From: Thiodiazotropha sp040506705
GTDB lineage: Bacteria; Pseudomonadota; Gammaproteobacteria; Chromatiales; Chromatiaceae
Direction: 5' to 3'
Assembly (NCBI GenBank): GCA_040506705.1
Contig: JBEVWG010000010.1
Location: 36,576-100,575 of the forward strand
DNA: 64,000 bases
Positions within the stretch are counted from its first letter, which is position 1. Every line of letters begins with the position of its first letter. Position numbers and translations under genes: made by a program. Below are positions 25,719 to 34,635 of this stretch, piece by piece. The notes under the pieces are model-generated. The model saw only the letters and a program-made list of their open reading frames with translations, ran no database searches and was not told where the DNA came from.

Positions 25719-27989
25719 GTGTCATCGCCTGGTTATAAAGAACAATTAAAAACTTTTATTCGTAGTCGCTGGTTTCGATACGCAACCATTTCAGTGATGA
25801 CGCTACTGCTTTTTGCGCCCCTATTGCTTATTCCCCGGATTTTTGAGCAGAGTGATCTGTGTGGCGGTATGTGCATGAGACGCTTTTTTCTGTTGTTTCC
25901 AGGTATGGGATGGGATGATTTTTCCCGCCAACTTGAAACTGCTGCGATTGGGGTCGGTATCCTGCTCACTATTTTGACGGTGACTTTCTTTTTTGGACGG
26001 CTTTGGTGTGGCTATCTCTGCCCCATGGGTGGTTTTCCTGAAATGGTCAGTAAACTATTTCATGATCGCTGGAAAATCGACTATCGTTCACTCCCTCAGG
26101 TGCCGATCCGGTACGGTTACTTCATCACCTATCTTATTCTGCTGCCGGCACTAGGGTTCAGTGCCTGTACGCTTTGCAACTTCATTACTTTACCGAGACT
26201 CTTCGAAGCCTTTAGTGGCGATCTTCGGGGTATTGCCTATCTTATCTCCACCATTGGTGCTGTAAATCTGGGCCTACTGGTTTTGCTTGGTTTTTTTGCC
26301 AAGTTGGGAAGAGGGTATTGTCAGTTTCTCTGTCCGATTGGTGCAATTGATGGGCTGGTCAACCGGATAGGCGCCAAGTTGCCTTTTGTACGCCGTGTCA
26401 GAGTGGAACGCAGTCGCTGCACCGGCTGCAGGGAGTGTGCTGAGGTCTGTATTTGTGGTGCAGTGCGGATGGTCGACAGAGTTGCAGTGGTTGATCAGTT
26501 CTCCTGTATGTCCTGTCGTGAGTGTATTGTCACTTGTGAATGGGGGGCGATAGATTGGTTACCTATGCCTTCGCACAAGATGCCAAAAAGGCTCAAGAAA
26601 GGCATTGAGGTTGCCCCCCCTCCGGTTTGGACTGCCGTAACCCCCGGTATCGAAAAAACGGTTAAACAGAACAAACGCAGGCGTTGGATATTTGCTGGAC
26701 TACTCTCAGGTATTGCCCTGCTATGGTTCAATCTGGATGAAGCTAATGCTGCTGAACGCCAATCGGATCCGGATGGTTGTCTGGTGTGTCATGCGGCTGA
26801 AGGGCTCGCTTATGTGGGTGAAAACGGGGTTATTCGCAACGCTTCAATCAATTCTGATCACTATTTCTCCTCCATACATGGCAATGTGCCATGCAGGGAT
26901 TGTCACAGAAAAATCCGTGAATATCCCCACAAACCTGAAAATGGTGAGGTTGATTGTGCAGCGTCCTGCCATCTTGAAGAGCCATCCCAGGGCGTCGCAT
27001 ACAGCCACGAACCCATTGCCAAGGAGTTTGTCGAGTCTATTCATGGAAAAGGTGCGGTCGATGGACTGACTGCTGCCAACCGCTGGGATGAGAGTCGTAA
27101 CGACCACCCCCCATCATGTCGTCGATGTCACATAAACACACTCTATATATCATTGGATAAGCGAGAGATGTTTAAGGAAATATTTGATCACGAAGAGGAG
27201 GTGTGTGGAAACTGTCATCAGGGAGAGGTCTGGAATGGACAGATGGGTGGGCATATTCTGCGTCGTCTGCTTGGTGTTCGTTGGACCAAGCAGGAAGAGG
27301 TGGGGATGTGTAATGATTGCCATCTTGATCGTGAAGCAATGGCTAAGACTGAGCGCGCAGATGATGCTTCAACACATGAACAAAAACCAAGTGATAGCCA
27401 TTTTGTTCATGCTTCAGAAAGCTATGACATGACCCTCCATGGACGGTTGGTAGAGGAGGGGAACAGTGATGGTGTCTCCTGTAATGAGTGTCATGCACCC
27501 TCAGGATTTCATCATGGCATACTGCCTACCGAGCACCCTGAATCTGCTGTTAATCCAGAGCAATTGCCAGAACTCTGTGGATCATCTGGATGTCACGGAT
27601 ATGTTGAGAATCCCCTTAATGATGATTTTCTGGTCAGTGATATGCATGATCTCGATTGGGTGCCTGGGTACTTTATGAACTACTCCCTGGTTGAGTTATG
27701 GCAGGAATCACAGTGGCATAAGGCCTTGTTCTTTCTTGCTCCACTGACAATCTTATTCATTTCGGCTGGTGTTATCTGGTCAATATTTGCTGGTTCCAAA
27801 TCAGATGCCTTACCCATTCTGGGTGGCAAACGATTTGAAAAAGTGTTTCTGGCTAGAAAAAAACGTCCGAAAAAAACTAATTCAAAAACAGATCAGGTTT
27901 CTAAATATCGAATATTCAAACAAAGTGAAAACCGACGCTGGGGTGAACAGCTGAAACGGCTCTATAGAAAAAAAGAGAATAACTCATGA
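25719..27989 (+). CDS. NapH-type polyferredoxin fused to an octaheme cytochrome c
   Basis: Starts with GTG, two bases after the previous stop. Of 756 residues, 1-300 are a NapH/NosR-like membrane module: about five helices, CGYLCPMGGF (about 95) and CQFLCPIGAI (about 205), then two 4Fe-4S ferredoxin motifs CTGCRECAEVC and CMSCRECIVTC. After another helix (about 318-338) comes a cytochrome part with CLVCH, CRDCH, CAASCH (CX3CH), CRRCH, CGNCH, CNDCH, CNECH and CGSSGCH (CX4CH), about 354-625, and a last helix (about 665-690). It would join the quinone pool to periplasmic hemes within one chain, a role usually shared by two proteins (for example NapH with NapC). Confidence 0.85.
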   Translation: MSSPGYKEQLKTFIRSRWFRYATISVMTLLLFAPLLLIPRIFEQSDLCGGMCMRRFFLLFPGMGWDDFSRQLETAAIGVGILLTILTVTFFFGRLWCGYLCPMGGFPEMVSKLFHDRWKIDYRSLPQVPIRYGYFITYLILLPALGFSACTLCNFITLPRLFEAFSGDLRGIAYLISTIGAVNLGLLVLLGFFAKLGRGYCQFLCPIGAIDGLVNRIGAKLPFVRRVRVERSRCTGCRECAEVCICGAVRMVDRVAVVDQFSCMSCRECIVTCEWGAIDWLPMPSHKMPKRLKKGIEVAPPPVWTAVTPGIEKTVKQNKRRRWIFAGLLSGIALLWFNLDEANAAERQSDPDGCLVCHAAEGLAYVGENGVIRNASINSDHYFSSIHGNVPCRDCHRKIREYPHKPENGEVDCAASCHLEEPSQGVAYSHEPIAKEFVESIHGKGAVDGLTAANRWDESRNDHPPSCRRCHINTLYISLDKREMFKEIFDHEEEVCGNCHQGEVWNGQMGGHILRRLLGVRWTKQEEVGMCNDCHLDREAMAKTERADDASTHEQKPSDSHFVHASESYDMTLHGRLVEEGNSDGVSCNECHAPSGFHHGILPTEHPESAVNPEQLPELCGSSGCHGYVENPLNDDFLVSDMHDLDWVPGYFMNYSLVELWQESQWHKALFFLAPLTILFISAGVIWSIFAGSKSDALPILGGKRFEKVFLARKKRPKKTNSKTDQVSKYRIFKQSENRRWGEQLKRLYRKKENNS

Positions 27990-28022
27990 AAGCAGTAATC
28001 AAATAGTTAACGAGAAGAAGAG

Positions 28023-28757
28023 ATGAAATTATTTACCCGGCTTGTAGCATTGATAGCGCTGATGTTTATTACAGGCTATACACATGCAGAGTCACTCTAT
28101 ATTTCTCAGATGAAGCAGGCTCACTGGGATAGTCAGGCCTTCGATAAGCGTGTCGAGAAGTTAAAAAAGCATAAACAGATAGAGTTCGCTGAACCACTCA
28201 AGATATCACCCTTCCATTTTCAGAATACGCCGAATAATGATGTCCAAAGGGATTTTTGTGTTACTTGCCATACAAATCTTCCACACAGGGAGAGTGAAAG
28301 ATACCGCAGCTATTTAAATATGCATGTAAACTTCCTCGCTTGCACCAGTTGCCATTTCAATCCAGAAAATATAGATCTTGAATATCGTTGGTATGAATGG
28401 TCATCAGACTCAACATCTAATCTGCAATCAAATACAAAACAAATTTTGCCATTTTATCAGCAGAGGGCCGAGACTTTTTCAAAAGATCATCCGGAAATAT
28501 CAGCCCTTTTAAAAGAATGGGAAGCGGGTGATCTGGAAAAAAGAGCAGAGCTACACCTTAAAATTCATTTTCCTGTAGATTCGGAAGGATCGCTGTGTGG
28601 TACATGTCATACTGAGGATAATCCTACACTCGACTACGTCAAACTTGGGTTCAGTGATGAGGAGATAGAGCTGATCACCAAGAACCGTATTTCCAGGTTT
28701 CTAAACGACGAAGCGTTCAAGGATAAGCCGATCAAGCTGATGGATCTGCTGCAATGA
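28023..28757 (+). CDS. Triheme c-type cytochrome, periplasmic
   Basis: A 244-residue protein with a signal peptide (LIALMFITGYTHAES) and three CxxCH motifs: CVTCHTNLPH (about 79), CTSCH (about 108) and CGTCH (about 197). The remaining sequence is helical and charged (PFYQQRAETFSKDHPEI). GAGAAGAAGAG before the ATG serves as ribosome site, and the gene follows the fusion gene after 33 bases. Its stop overlaps the next start. The low heme density suggests a binding or docking role instead of a wire. Confidence 0.85.
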   Translation: MKLFTRLVALIALMFITGYTHAESLYISQMKQAHWDSQAFDKRVEKLKKHKQIEFAEPLKISPFHFQNTPNNDVQRDFCVTCHTNLPHRESERYRSYLNMHVNFLACTSCHFNPENIDLEYRWYEWSSDSTSNLQSNTKQILPFYQQRAETFSKDHPEISALLKEWEAGDLEKRAELHLKIHFPVDSEGSLCGTCHTEDNPTLDYVKLGFSDEEIELITKNRISRFLNDEAFKDKPIKLMDLLQ

Positions 28758-31138
28758 AGCTGGTTAGTCAATTTGTTGCTTTAGCCAATAGTTTGGGGAT
28801 AGTGACGGTATTGCTGGGTTTGTTAGTTGTGTCGTGGGAGGTAGAAGCCACTGTAAACGCCCAATACTTATATGACCTGCAAGCTGAATTCAACTATCCT
28901 AGCGCTGTCAAAGTCTCTGATGATGGGGTGGCATATGTCCTTGATGGAGTAAATGGTCGTGTGGTTATGTTTAGTCCTGAGGGAGAGGCTCTAGGTTCTT
29001 TTTCCATTCCTGGTGAGGATTCATTAAGCCTGCCAATGGATCTAGCCCTCTATGGTAATGAGGTTGTTGTTGCCGACAGTGGAAATAATCGACTGGTACT
29101 GTTTTCCAGAAAGGGTGATTTCAGTAGAACCATACCCTTACACAAAGGTGAGCAAAAGGTAGAACCCAGTCCGACAGGGCTGACAGTCATTGATGATCTT
29201 GTCTATTGGAGTGACCGTGCCAACTCAAGAGTCTGTTCAACTAATATATCGACTGGAGTGCAGGTCAAGTGTTGGGGTGGTTTTGGTACTCAAGAAGGGG
29301 AATTTCGCTATCCATTTATGATGGCAACAGATCGGGACAACTATCTCTATGTTGTCGATGTGCTCAATGGACGGATACAGATTTTTAATGAGCGGGGACG
29401 CTCATTCGGCGCCGTGGCACGATTTGGCGTAACCGATAAAAGTCTACTGAGACCAAACGGCCTATCTCTTGGTGAAAATGATCAGATGCTGGTAACTGAC
29501 TCATACACGGGGCGAATTCTACATTTCCGTGGGCGTAGTTTTATTGATATTGTTAAGGATGAGAATGGCGCAGATCTTGTCTTGGACCAACCTGTAGGCA
29601 TCGCTCAGTGGAATGAGCGGGTTTATATTGTTGAAATGGCAAAACATCGCGTTCGAGTCTTGCAACTATATGAATCAAATGACAACCCAAAACCGGATCA
29701 AACGGAAACACACTTTTCAAAACCTACCCGCCAGGATTGTGTAACCTGCCATCTCAGCTGGTCTGAGGATTATCAGGAAGATCTTCTGCAAAGAGGGCCA
29801 ATGCCTCCTGTTGGTAGTAAAGCGATGTGCATGAGTTGTCACCACGGTGCAGTAATCGACTCTCGCATCACACTTGGTGAGGGGGAGCAGCATCCTGACT
29901 ACTACCACTCAAAAAAGGATCAGCATTTCGAAAAAATAGATGATCGGGGTGATCCACTGCCTGAACTCTATCCATTTGTTGAAGACAAAATCCCATATTG
30001 CGGTACATGCCATACACCTCATCGATTTGATGATGAGGAGACAGGGTTAACCCAGCACAATGAAAATCTATGGATGAGAGACAGCAATAAAGATAGCGAT
30101 TTTTGTCGGCAGTGTCATGAATCACTGTATGCCGAAGGAGAGGAAAAAGCCCGTGAGTTGGGAATTCACCCAGTTTCAATTGATCTCGATGAGCCGGTTG
30201 AGATCAATGGTAGAAAACTGAATCGTCTGAATTGCGAAAGCTGTCATAAGGTTCATGGCGGAGGGGAAAATAGTTCATTACTGGTTGTGTCCAAGGAAGA
30301 AGTAGACGCATTATGCGCCGCCTGTCATACCCGTCACCATGCTGAGAGTCTGGAAGAGGCACGAGATAAAGGTGTTCATCCGGTCAATATTGATCTGGAT
30401 GAACCTGTAACCATTCAAGATCAAGAACTGACCAGAGTAGATTGTTTGAGTTGTCACTCAGTGCATGCCGGTCATAAACAGACCCCAAGTCTGATAGAAA
30501 GTATTTCTGATGGGCAGCTATGCGAGAGCTGTCATGAAAATGAAATGTCTGTAGTCAATACAGACCATGACCTACGTGATAGTGCACCCAAGAGTGAAAA
30601 TTTACTTGAGGAGACACCAAAGCAGGCTGGGTTATGTGGTAGTTGCCACAGTATGCATCGAAACGAAACTGAAGAGCCTATGTTAAGCATCGCTGGTCAG
30701 TTACCTGAAGAGAGTGAAAGCTCACATCTTAAACGAGATCGACTCTGCCAGAACTGCCATCATGATGAGGGCATTGGCAAGAAGCGGGTTGTAACTGATT
30801 ACACACACCCCTATAAGGATCTGGTGATGGTTTCAGATCCAGAGCATATGCCACTCCTTGATTCAGATGAGAATGTCGAAGATGCAGGTCAGATCGCCTG
30901 TATTACCTGCCATGATCCGCATGACTGGTCACCCTGGGAGGCTGATAAAGTTGAGTATCATGCTGTGTTAAAAGCAGGGAAAAATGAAGATGATGGCACA
31001 ACATTGAATAGCTTCCTCAGGCAAAAGTATACCAAAGACGGGTTTTGTGTTGAGTGCCATGGATTGGAAACACGGATTAAATACAAGTATTACCATGATA
31101 GAAGAAGTCGCCCGAATCGAGCAGAGTATTTGAAGTAA
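28754..31138 (+). CDS. NHL-propeller fused to a dodecaheme cytochrome c
   Basis: The 794-residue protein has an N-terminal hydrophobic signal or anchor (about 10-30). Residues 40-310 hold six NHL-type propeller blades, for example VVVADSGNNRLVLFSRKGDF, YLYVVDVLNGRIQIFNERGR and MLVTDSYTGRILHFRG. From about 328 there are twelve CxxCH motifs (CVTCH, CMSCH, CGTCH, CRQCH, CESCH, CAACH, CLSCH, CESCH, CGSCH, CQNCH, CITCH, CVECH). Two stretches, GIHPVSIDLDEPVEINGRKL and GVHPVNIDLDEPVTIQDQEL, show an internal duplication of the doubled-heme unit. NHL-cytochrome fusions occur in extracellular electron transfer gene sets. It closes the cluster. Confidence 0.85.
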   Translation: MKLVSQFVALANSLGIVTVLLGLLVVSWEVEATVNAQYLYDLQAEFNYPSAVKVSDDGVAYVLDGVNGRVVMFSPEGEALGSFSIPGEDSLSLPMDLALYGNEVVVADSGNNRLVLFSRKGDFSRTIPLHKGEQKVEPSPTGLTVIDDLVYWSDRANSRVCSTNISTGVQVKCWGGFGTQEGEFRYPFMMATDRDNYLYVVDVLNGRIQIFNERGRSFGAVARFGVTDKSLLRPNGLSLGENDQMLVTDSYTGRILHFRGRSFIDIVKDENGADLVLDQPVGIAQWNERVYIVEMAKHRVRVLQLYESNDNPKPDQTETHFSKPTRQDCVTCHLSWSEDYQEDLLQRGPMPPVGSKAMCMSCHHGAVIDSRITLGEGEQHPDYYHSKKDQHFEKIDDRGDPLPELYPFVEDKIPYCGTCHTPHRFDDEETGLTQHNENLWMRDSNKDSDFCRQCHESLYAEGEEKARELGIHPVSIDLDEPVEINGRKLNRLNCESCHKVHGGGENSSLLVVSKEEVDALCAACHTRHHAESLEEARDKGVHPVNIDLDEPVTIQDQELTRVDCLSCHSVHAGHKQTPSLIESISDGQLCESCHENEMSVVNTDHDLRDSAPKSENLLEETPKQAGLCGSCHSMHRNETEEPMLSIAGQLPEESESSHLKRDRLCQNCHHDEGIGKKRVVTDYTHPYKDLVMVSDPEHMPLLDSDENVEDAGQIACITCHDPHDWSPWEADKVEYHAVLKAGKNEDDGTTLNSFLRQKYTKDGFCVECHGLETRIKYKYYHDRRSRPNRAEYLK

Positions 31139-31140
31139 CC

Positions 31141-31391
31141 GTCCAAATTAACAGCCAGAAATAAGCAGATTCTCCCTCGTTCCCATGCTCCAGCGTAGGA
31201 AGGCATATCCAGATCATTTTGCCAATCCACTCAAGAGTCATCATAATCATAATCAGAGTGTCCCCCTATCTTTCTGGGAGAAGGTAAGGATGAGGATGAG
31301 GGGATCAAAATAAACAGAGTATTTCTTTTAAACTGCCTCACCCCAACACTCTACCGGAGGGAGAGGTAGCAAAGGGCAGTAATGAAACGAC
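31141..31391. repeat. Palindromic REP-like sequences after the cytochrome cluster
   Basis: 31173-31206 is the inverted relative of a sequence at 34468-34500 (shared core GGGAACGAG, GGAGC, TTCC). 31338-31374 (CCTCACCCCAACACTC then GGAGGGAGAG) is a second repeat type, close to a palindrome common in proteobacterial intergenic DNA. No gene is present. Confidence 0.6.
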
Positions 31392-31997
31392 ATGGTTATG
31401 AAATATCGCTATAAAATCCAGGAAACAACAGAAGTTTTTCGTGGATTCTTAAAACTCAATCGGTACAAGATCATTCATGATCTCTTTTTAGGAGGTCAAA
31501 GTGAGCCGATTGTCAGAGAGCGTCTTGAGGATATCGGTGCTGTATCCGTACTACTCTATGATCCTCAACACGACAAGGTGGTTTTAGTCGAGCAGTTCCG
31601 AATTGGCGCAGCAGGTTTTGAGAATCCCCCCTGGCTATTGGAAACCATTGGAGGCCTGCAGAGTGATGGGGAGTCTGATGAGTCAGTTGCCAGACGTGAA
31701 GCAGTTGAAGAGGCAAATTGTGAAATAGGTCGATTGAAACGAATATGTGAGTTTATGGTCAGTCCAGGCATTTCAGTAGATCGCATTAAACTCTATTGTG
31801 GTGAGGTGGACTCAACCTGTGCTGATGGAGTGCATGGATTGGATCATGAGGGAGAGGATATTAAAGTTGTGGTGATGGATGCGGATGAAGCGATTGCTGA
31901 GCTTTATCAGGGTAGGGCGAATTCGACCAGTATAATCATTGCACTGCAGTGGTTGGCAATGAACAAAGCGTCACTGAAGGAAGAGTGGATAAACTAG
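31392..31997 (+). CDS. nudF: ADP-ribose pyrophosphatase (Nudix)
   Basis: The 201-residue protein carries the Nudix box GGLQSDGESDESVARREAVE followed by EANCEI (about 95-120): G-x5-E-x7-REAxEEA. Upstream are VVLVEQFRIGA and the helix-breaking PWLLETIGG of the ADP-ribose pyrophosphatase group, and downstream FMVSPGISVDRIKLYCGEVD, including the residues that select ADP-ribose. It hydrolyses ADP-ribose to AMP and ribose 5-phosphate in the cytoplasm. Its stop codon TAG (31995-31997) is supplied by the first bases of the inverted-repeat element, so the original C-terminus may have been slightly different. A start at the second Met (31398) is possible. Confidence 0.9.
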   Translation: MVMKYRYKIQETTEVFRGFLKLNRYKIIHDLFLGGQSEPIVRERLEDIGAVSVLLYDPQHDKVVLVEQFRIGAAGFENPPWLLETIGGLQSDGESDESVARREAVEEANCEIGRLKRICEFMVSPGISVDRIKLYCGEVDSTCADGVHGLDHEGEDIKVVVMDADEAIAELYQGRANSTSIIIALQWLAMNKASLKEEWIN

Positions 31998-32206
31998 TGT
32001 GGTGCGTCATATAAACCCTGTATTTAGAAAGCCGCTCAAGCCGTGAGTGCAAGGCGCAGCCCGCAGGTAATGGTTGTTCCCTTACCAAGGGGTGCAACGC
32101 CGCAATCGCGGCTTGAGTGGCTTCCCGCAGGGCGAGGCAGGTGATTTAAACGCAAACTGAGATTGGCCTTGTCTAAATATAGGGTTTATATGACGCACCA
32201 CACTAG
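31994..32206. mobile_element. 213-bp MITE-like element with 34-bp terminal inverted repeats
   Basis: Left arm 31994-32027 begins CTAGTGTGGTGCGTCATATA; right arm 32173-32206 is its reverse complement with one mismatch in 34. The inside has no ORF but a strong secondary structure: CTCAAGCCG near 32034 pairs with CGGCTTGAG near 32110, enclosing a core with AATGGTTGTTCCCTT that recurs at the window end. The outer CTAG supplies stop codons for both flanking convergent genes. A matching transposase is not in the window. Confidence 0.8.
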
Positions 32207-33156
32207 AGATGCAACCTCGATAACTCCCGGTCAGGCACGCCATATTCCCAGGCTTCATCGAATTGAGATTGAAGACGTTTGACAAAATAGCGGTTGTTGT
32301 AGCGGGCTGTACCTTTTGTATTTGCTGCTTGTTGCTTATGCAGGTATCCGCAATCATCGACCAGTAGATAATTTTCCTCAATTTCAAGATAGACGTCGGT
32401 TGCTTTGCGTATCTCAATAACGGATGGAAGACGTTGAGCGAGTTCTACCAAACGGTGTCCCTGTTGCACTACCAGGGTGTTGTCCTGTAGTAAAATTCGA
32501 ATGCGACTGAATTTGGACCTCATTGCAAGTTGCTTTACCGCTTCGTGAAATGGTTCGGTATCATAGATGATCGGGTCAAGATTATAACTGAGTAGACAAA
32601 GGCTTCGCTTGGCTTGTCTTACCATCGAGGTTGCATGTATCTGATGATCTTCAGGTTTGGTTAGATTAAACAGCTCATCATCTTTTCCCAGTGTTGCAAG
32701 TGCAAGATCTTCTTCATTGTGCTCTTCAGAAAAAGAGAAAATCATCTTACGGTGGGGAATGTCAGCTTCCTGGAATATTTCACCGATAGATACAAAACCA
32801 ACATTTTTGTAGAAGGATTCTGCACTGGTTTGAGCATGTAAAAAGAGCTGCTCCTGTCCAACCTGACTGGCCCGTTGCAGCAGTTCCATCAAAAGGGCAG
32901 TGCCAATACCCTGATTACGCCATTTTTGCAGTACCGCCATGCGACCGATCTGTCCACTGCCCAGGAGACGAGCGGTACCTATGGGATTTTGTTGGCTATC
33001 CAGTGCGATCAGGTGATAGGCGACCAGGTCGTTATCATCCCACTCCATACTGACAGGTACACCCTGTTCATGGATGAATACCGGCTCTCTGACCTGACGC
33101 AACAGTTCTCGTTCTTCGGGCCATTTGGCCTGACGGATGGTATAGCTGTTATTCAT
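32203..33156 (-). CDS. GNAT acetyltransferase with C-terminal extra domain
   Basis: Start at 33156 (MNNSYTIRQAKWPEE) is preferred since it overlaps the roxA stop only slightly; an ATG at 33180 is an alternative. Residues 1-145 are a GNAT domain: LLRQVREPVFIHEQGVP, the acetyl-CoA loop RMAVLQKWRNQGIGTALLME and the end SFYKNVGFVSIGE. Residues 165-317 form a second domain (CLLSYNLDPIIYDTEPFHEA, IRILLQDNTLVVQQGHRLVE) like the PLD-related part often fused to this GNAT type in gammaproteobacteria. Substrate unknown. The last codon is a TAG inside the terminal repeat of the adjacent element. Confidence 0.75.
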   Translation of the reverse strand: MNNSYTIRQAKWPEERELLRQVREPVFIHEQGVPVSMEWDDNDLVAYHLIALDSQQNPIGTARLLGSGQIGRMAVLQKWRNQGIGTALLMELLQRASQVGQEQLFLHAQTSAESFYKNVGFVSIGEIFQEADIPHRKMIFSFSEEHNEEDLALATLGKDDELFNLTKPEDHQIHATSMVRQAKRSLCLLSYNLDPIIYDTEPFHEAVKQLAMRSKFSRIRILLQDNTLVVQQGHRLVELAQRLPSVIEIRKATDVYLEIEENYLLVDDCGYLHKQQAANTKGTARYNNRYFVKRLQSQFDEAWEYGVPDRELSRLHL

Positions 33157-34321
33157 GGATGAAGACAAAGTGTCCTTCATTGTAGAGCTTACAGAGCAGG
33201 CTCAGATATTCGGGTTGTTCCAACCACTCCTGTAGATAGCCAAAATGGAGCTCCCGGTAGTGGGTGATGACGGGCAGAAACTCACCTGATGTTGTGGGCA
33301 GTGTGTAGCTGTTTCCATTGATATAGAGTGTATCCATACCGTCCTGTTCAAAGCGACTGAATGCCATGCGGCTGTAGCTGTTTCTATAGATAATAGCCTG
33401 TTCACGGAAACGGTTGAGAAAGGCCTGCTCCTGCAATAACTCCAGGGGTGGATTGACTTGCAGGTGTTCTTTGGATTCCGTTACGAATCGTCCAAACCAT
33501 CGCTCATCCTGATTGAGCTGATCAAGGCAGGCTTGTAGCTTCTCCTTGAAACCATCAAGTGAGGTGGGGAGGATCTCGGCTGGGGCAATCTGTGGCTTAA
33601 GTGGTGGATCACGATAGCGCTCTTTGGGCAGAAGGGGTTCAATCCGGGCTTCAAACCAGGCTGAGGCCATCTCCTGCCAGGTTGGTGCACGAAACCCCAC
33701 AGAGCAGGTCATCGTCTCGCCCTCTGCTATGCCCCAATGGGCAACATTGGGTGGCAGATAGAGCATGTCTCCCGGTTCCAGTAACCACTCCTGTTCTGCT
33801 TTAAACTCTGGCAGGATTCTCAGATCGAGCCCAGGTATGTAGTCCTCTTCATCTACGGGTTGGGTGTGTATCTTCCAGCGCCGACGACCTTTCGCCTGTA
33901 ACAGAAAAACATCGTAGTCATCTGTGTGTGGACCAACGGAACCCTGATCTGCTGCATAGCTGATCATGACATCATCAAGACGCCAGTCAGGAAGAAAGCG
34001 GAAATAGTCGAGCAGGCTGGCTACTTCAGGCAGGTGTTTGTCCACATCCTGCACCAGCAGTGTCCAGTGACTCTCAGGCAGCTCGGCGAAGATGCTCTCA
34101 TCAAAAGGGCCGTAACGGGCTTCCCAGGGGGTTGCACCATCTTTTTCGAGCACCATACGCGACTCGATGCCCTCTTCACAGGCCATACCGGCCAACTCAT
34201 CGGGCTCTATCTGGCACTTGAAATCTGCTAGCGCCTGACGTATCAGCAGGGGCTTTCTTTGCCAATATTCGGCAAGGAATTTTTCTCGATTTATTGATTT
34301 GGGGAAGTTGATTGTATGCAT
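33149..34321 (-). CDS. roxA: Ribosomal protein L16 arginine hydroxylase (JmjC-type)
   Basis: The 390-residue protein begins FPKSINREKFLAEYWQRKPL, a family hallmark, and has the iron-binding H-x-D in VGPHTDDYDVFLLQAKGRRR (about 131-150) with the third His in PPNVAHWGIAEG (about 195). RoxA/YcfD uses 2-oxoglutarate and oxygen to hydroxylate an arginine of ribosomal protein L16. Length and C-terminal winged-helix region agree with the family. It lies beside purB, as in many gammaproteobacteria, and its stop overlaps the GNAT start. Confidence 0.9.
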   Translation of the reverse strand: MHTINFPKSINREKFLAEYWQRKPLLIRQALADFKCQIEPDELAGMACEEGIESRMVLEKDGATPWEARYGPFDESIFAELPESHWTLLVQDVDKHLPEVASLLDYFRFLPDWRLDDVMISYAADQGSVGPHTDDYDVFLLQAKGRRRWKIHTQPVDEEDYIPGLDLRILPEFKAEQEWLLEPGDMLYLPPNVAHWGIAEGETMTCSVGFRAPTWQEMASAWFEARIEPLLPKERYRDPPLKPQIAPAEILPTSLDGFKEKLQACLDQLNQDERWFGRFVTESKEHLQVNPPLELLQEQAFLNRFREQAIIYRNSYSRMAFSRFEQDGMDTLYINGNSYTLPTTSGEFLPVITHYRELHFGYLQEWLEQPEYLSLLCKLYNEGHFVFIHE

Positions 34322-34635
34322 TGCACTAGTGTAACTCCCTTTAGGCGAGACGCTAAGCCTCCTTTTTGATTATGGATATTATGCTTGTGATTGAGCGTGA
34401 GTATCTATTGTTCCTGGGTTGTTCTGTGTGATCGATCACTACATTATTGCGTGGTTCCAGTTGAAGTATGCATTCCACGCGGGAGCGTGGGAACGAGAGT
34501 GTAAGTCGCACCACTGGCCCGCCGTATCGGCTCCACCAGCCGGAACAGACCCTGATGTCGAAATCAAACGGTGCCTGTCCCTCGTACCCAAGCGGGCACT
34601 TGGGTACGAGAGTGTTGTAGTAAGTGCTGGTGGGA
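34322..34635. repeat. Palindromic repeats between roxA and purB
   Basis: 34468-34500 is a REP-like sequence (TTCCACGCGGGAGCGTGGG inner palindrome) related to 31173-31206 in opposite direction. 34581-34610 is a perfect 12-pair hairpin, CTCGTACCCAAG with loop CGGGCA and CTTGGGTACGAG. No gene. Confidence 0.7.
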
